From the NCBI RefSeq assembly GCF_050389775.1, contig NZ_CP177144.1, forward strand, positions 2,542,001-2,606,000: a stretch of 64,000 bases of DNA, written 5' to 3'. This document shows, piece by piece, positions 63,791 to 64,000 of this stretch. This DNA is from Marinibacterium sp050389775. GTDB taxonomy: Bacteria > Pseudomonadota > Alphaproteobacteria > Rhodobacterales > Rhodobacteraceae. The first letter of the stretch is position 1. Every line of letters begins with the position of its first letter. The notes beneath the pieces were generated by a model that saw nothing but the letters and a program-made list of their open reading frames with translations, did not search any database and had not been told where the DNA came from. A program made the translations under genes and the position numbers.

Positions 63791-63985
63791 CTTGTCCGGC
63801 AGGTCTCCTGACTTGCGGGTCGTGGCGCCGGTCTGGCCTTCCCGGATTGCTCCAGTGGCATGTCAGCCGCGCTCGCCGCTTACAGTTGCGGGGGCAGTTG
63901 CAGACTTGGCGCGTCCGGGCAAAGGCCCCTGGCGCCGCACTGCATTCCCTCTTTCCTCCGGGCCCCCGAAAGGCCCCGGAACCGG
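63790..63985 (-). ncRNA. Cobalamin (B12) riboswitch
   Basis: Read on the minus strand, the conserved parts appear in the right order: GAGGAAAGAGGGAAT, the signature GCCCCCGCAACTGTAAGCGG, ATGCCACTGG, CGGGAAGG, and finally AGTCAGGAGACCTGCC (the B12 box). It lies about 150 bases upstream of the transporter operon on the same strand, so cobalamin should turn off metal uptake. Boundaries are approximate by some ten bases. Confidence 0.93.
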
Positions 63986-64000
63986 TCGCCGTCACGCTTG

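Overview
The window reads as a chromosomal segment of a high-GC alphaproteobacterium of the Rhodobacterales type (Rhodobacter/Roseobacter relatives). This rests on the 16S and 23S rRNA sequences, a trgA-trgB-cysK tellurite-resistance block as in Rhodobacter sphaeroides, and strongly GC3-biased codons. It is an intact accessory-rich region: apart from rRNA and tRNAs, most genes form tight operons with 1-17 base overlaps. No IS element, transposase, phage gene or CRISPR array was seen.

Layout. 1-10.3 kb: tail of a BCCT transporter, a class V aminotransferase, photolyase (phrB), a cyclopropane fatty acid synthase-like methyltransferase, then trgA, trgB, cysK and a large MscS channel, closed by tRNA-Ser(GGA). 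10.9-19.6 kb: three related AraC-type proteins, the first without its DNA-binding half, and a divergent operon (XapX protein, alpha/beta hydrolase, isochorismatase-like hydrolase, exported amidohydrolase, small GNAT, MFS exporter). 19.6-22.2 kb: an MhqO/MhqD-like dioxygenase-hydrolase pair divergent from a LysR regulator. 22.5-30.6 kb: an operon joining a branched-chain-type ABC importer to a CYP199A-like P450 with its own ferredoxin, ferredoxin reductase and MarR regulator; two copies of a GTTGA-N4-TCAAC operator and a possible leader peptide precede it. 31.1-38.5 kb: a complete rRNA operon with the spacer tRNAs in the order Ala-Ile, and a tRNA-fMet separated from 5S by a convergent gene. 40.1-59.7 kb: a catabolic island. 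59.7-64 kb: a cobalt ECF-type transporter in K-M-L-Q-O order under a cobalamin riboswitch.

The 40-60 kb island is the most interesting part. One operon has an acyl-CoA ligase, two dissimilar acyl-CoA dehydrogenases, an enoyl-CoA hydratase and ABC transporter parts without a binding protein. A second operon has the missing binding protein, an SDR, an SMP-30-type lactonase, an NDP-forming acyl-CoA synthetase, a SnoaL-fold protein, a flavin reductase, a double SDR-SDR fusion and a Baeyer-Villiger-type monooxygenase. An IclR regulator lies between them, and the same TTCAC-N4-GTGAA palindrome sits before the first operon and before iclR. Together these suggest an undescribed pathway: import of an alicyclic or terpenoid compound, oxidation to ketone, ring expansion to lactone, hydrolysis, CoA activation and beta-oxidation. 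The substrate is inferred, not shown.

A second theme is unstable low-complexity DNA. Exact-period tandem arrays (36, 18, 93 and 7 bp) fill four gene spacers, and short in-frame repeats occur inside at least three genes.
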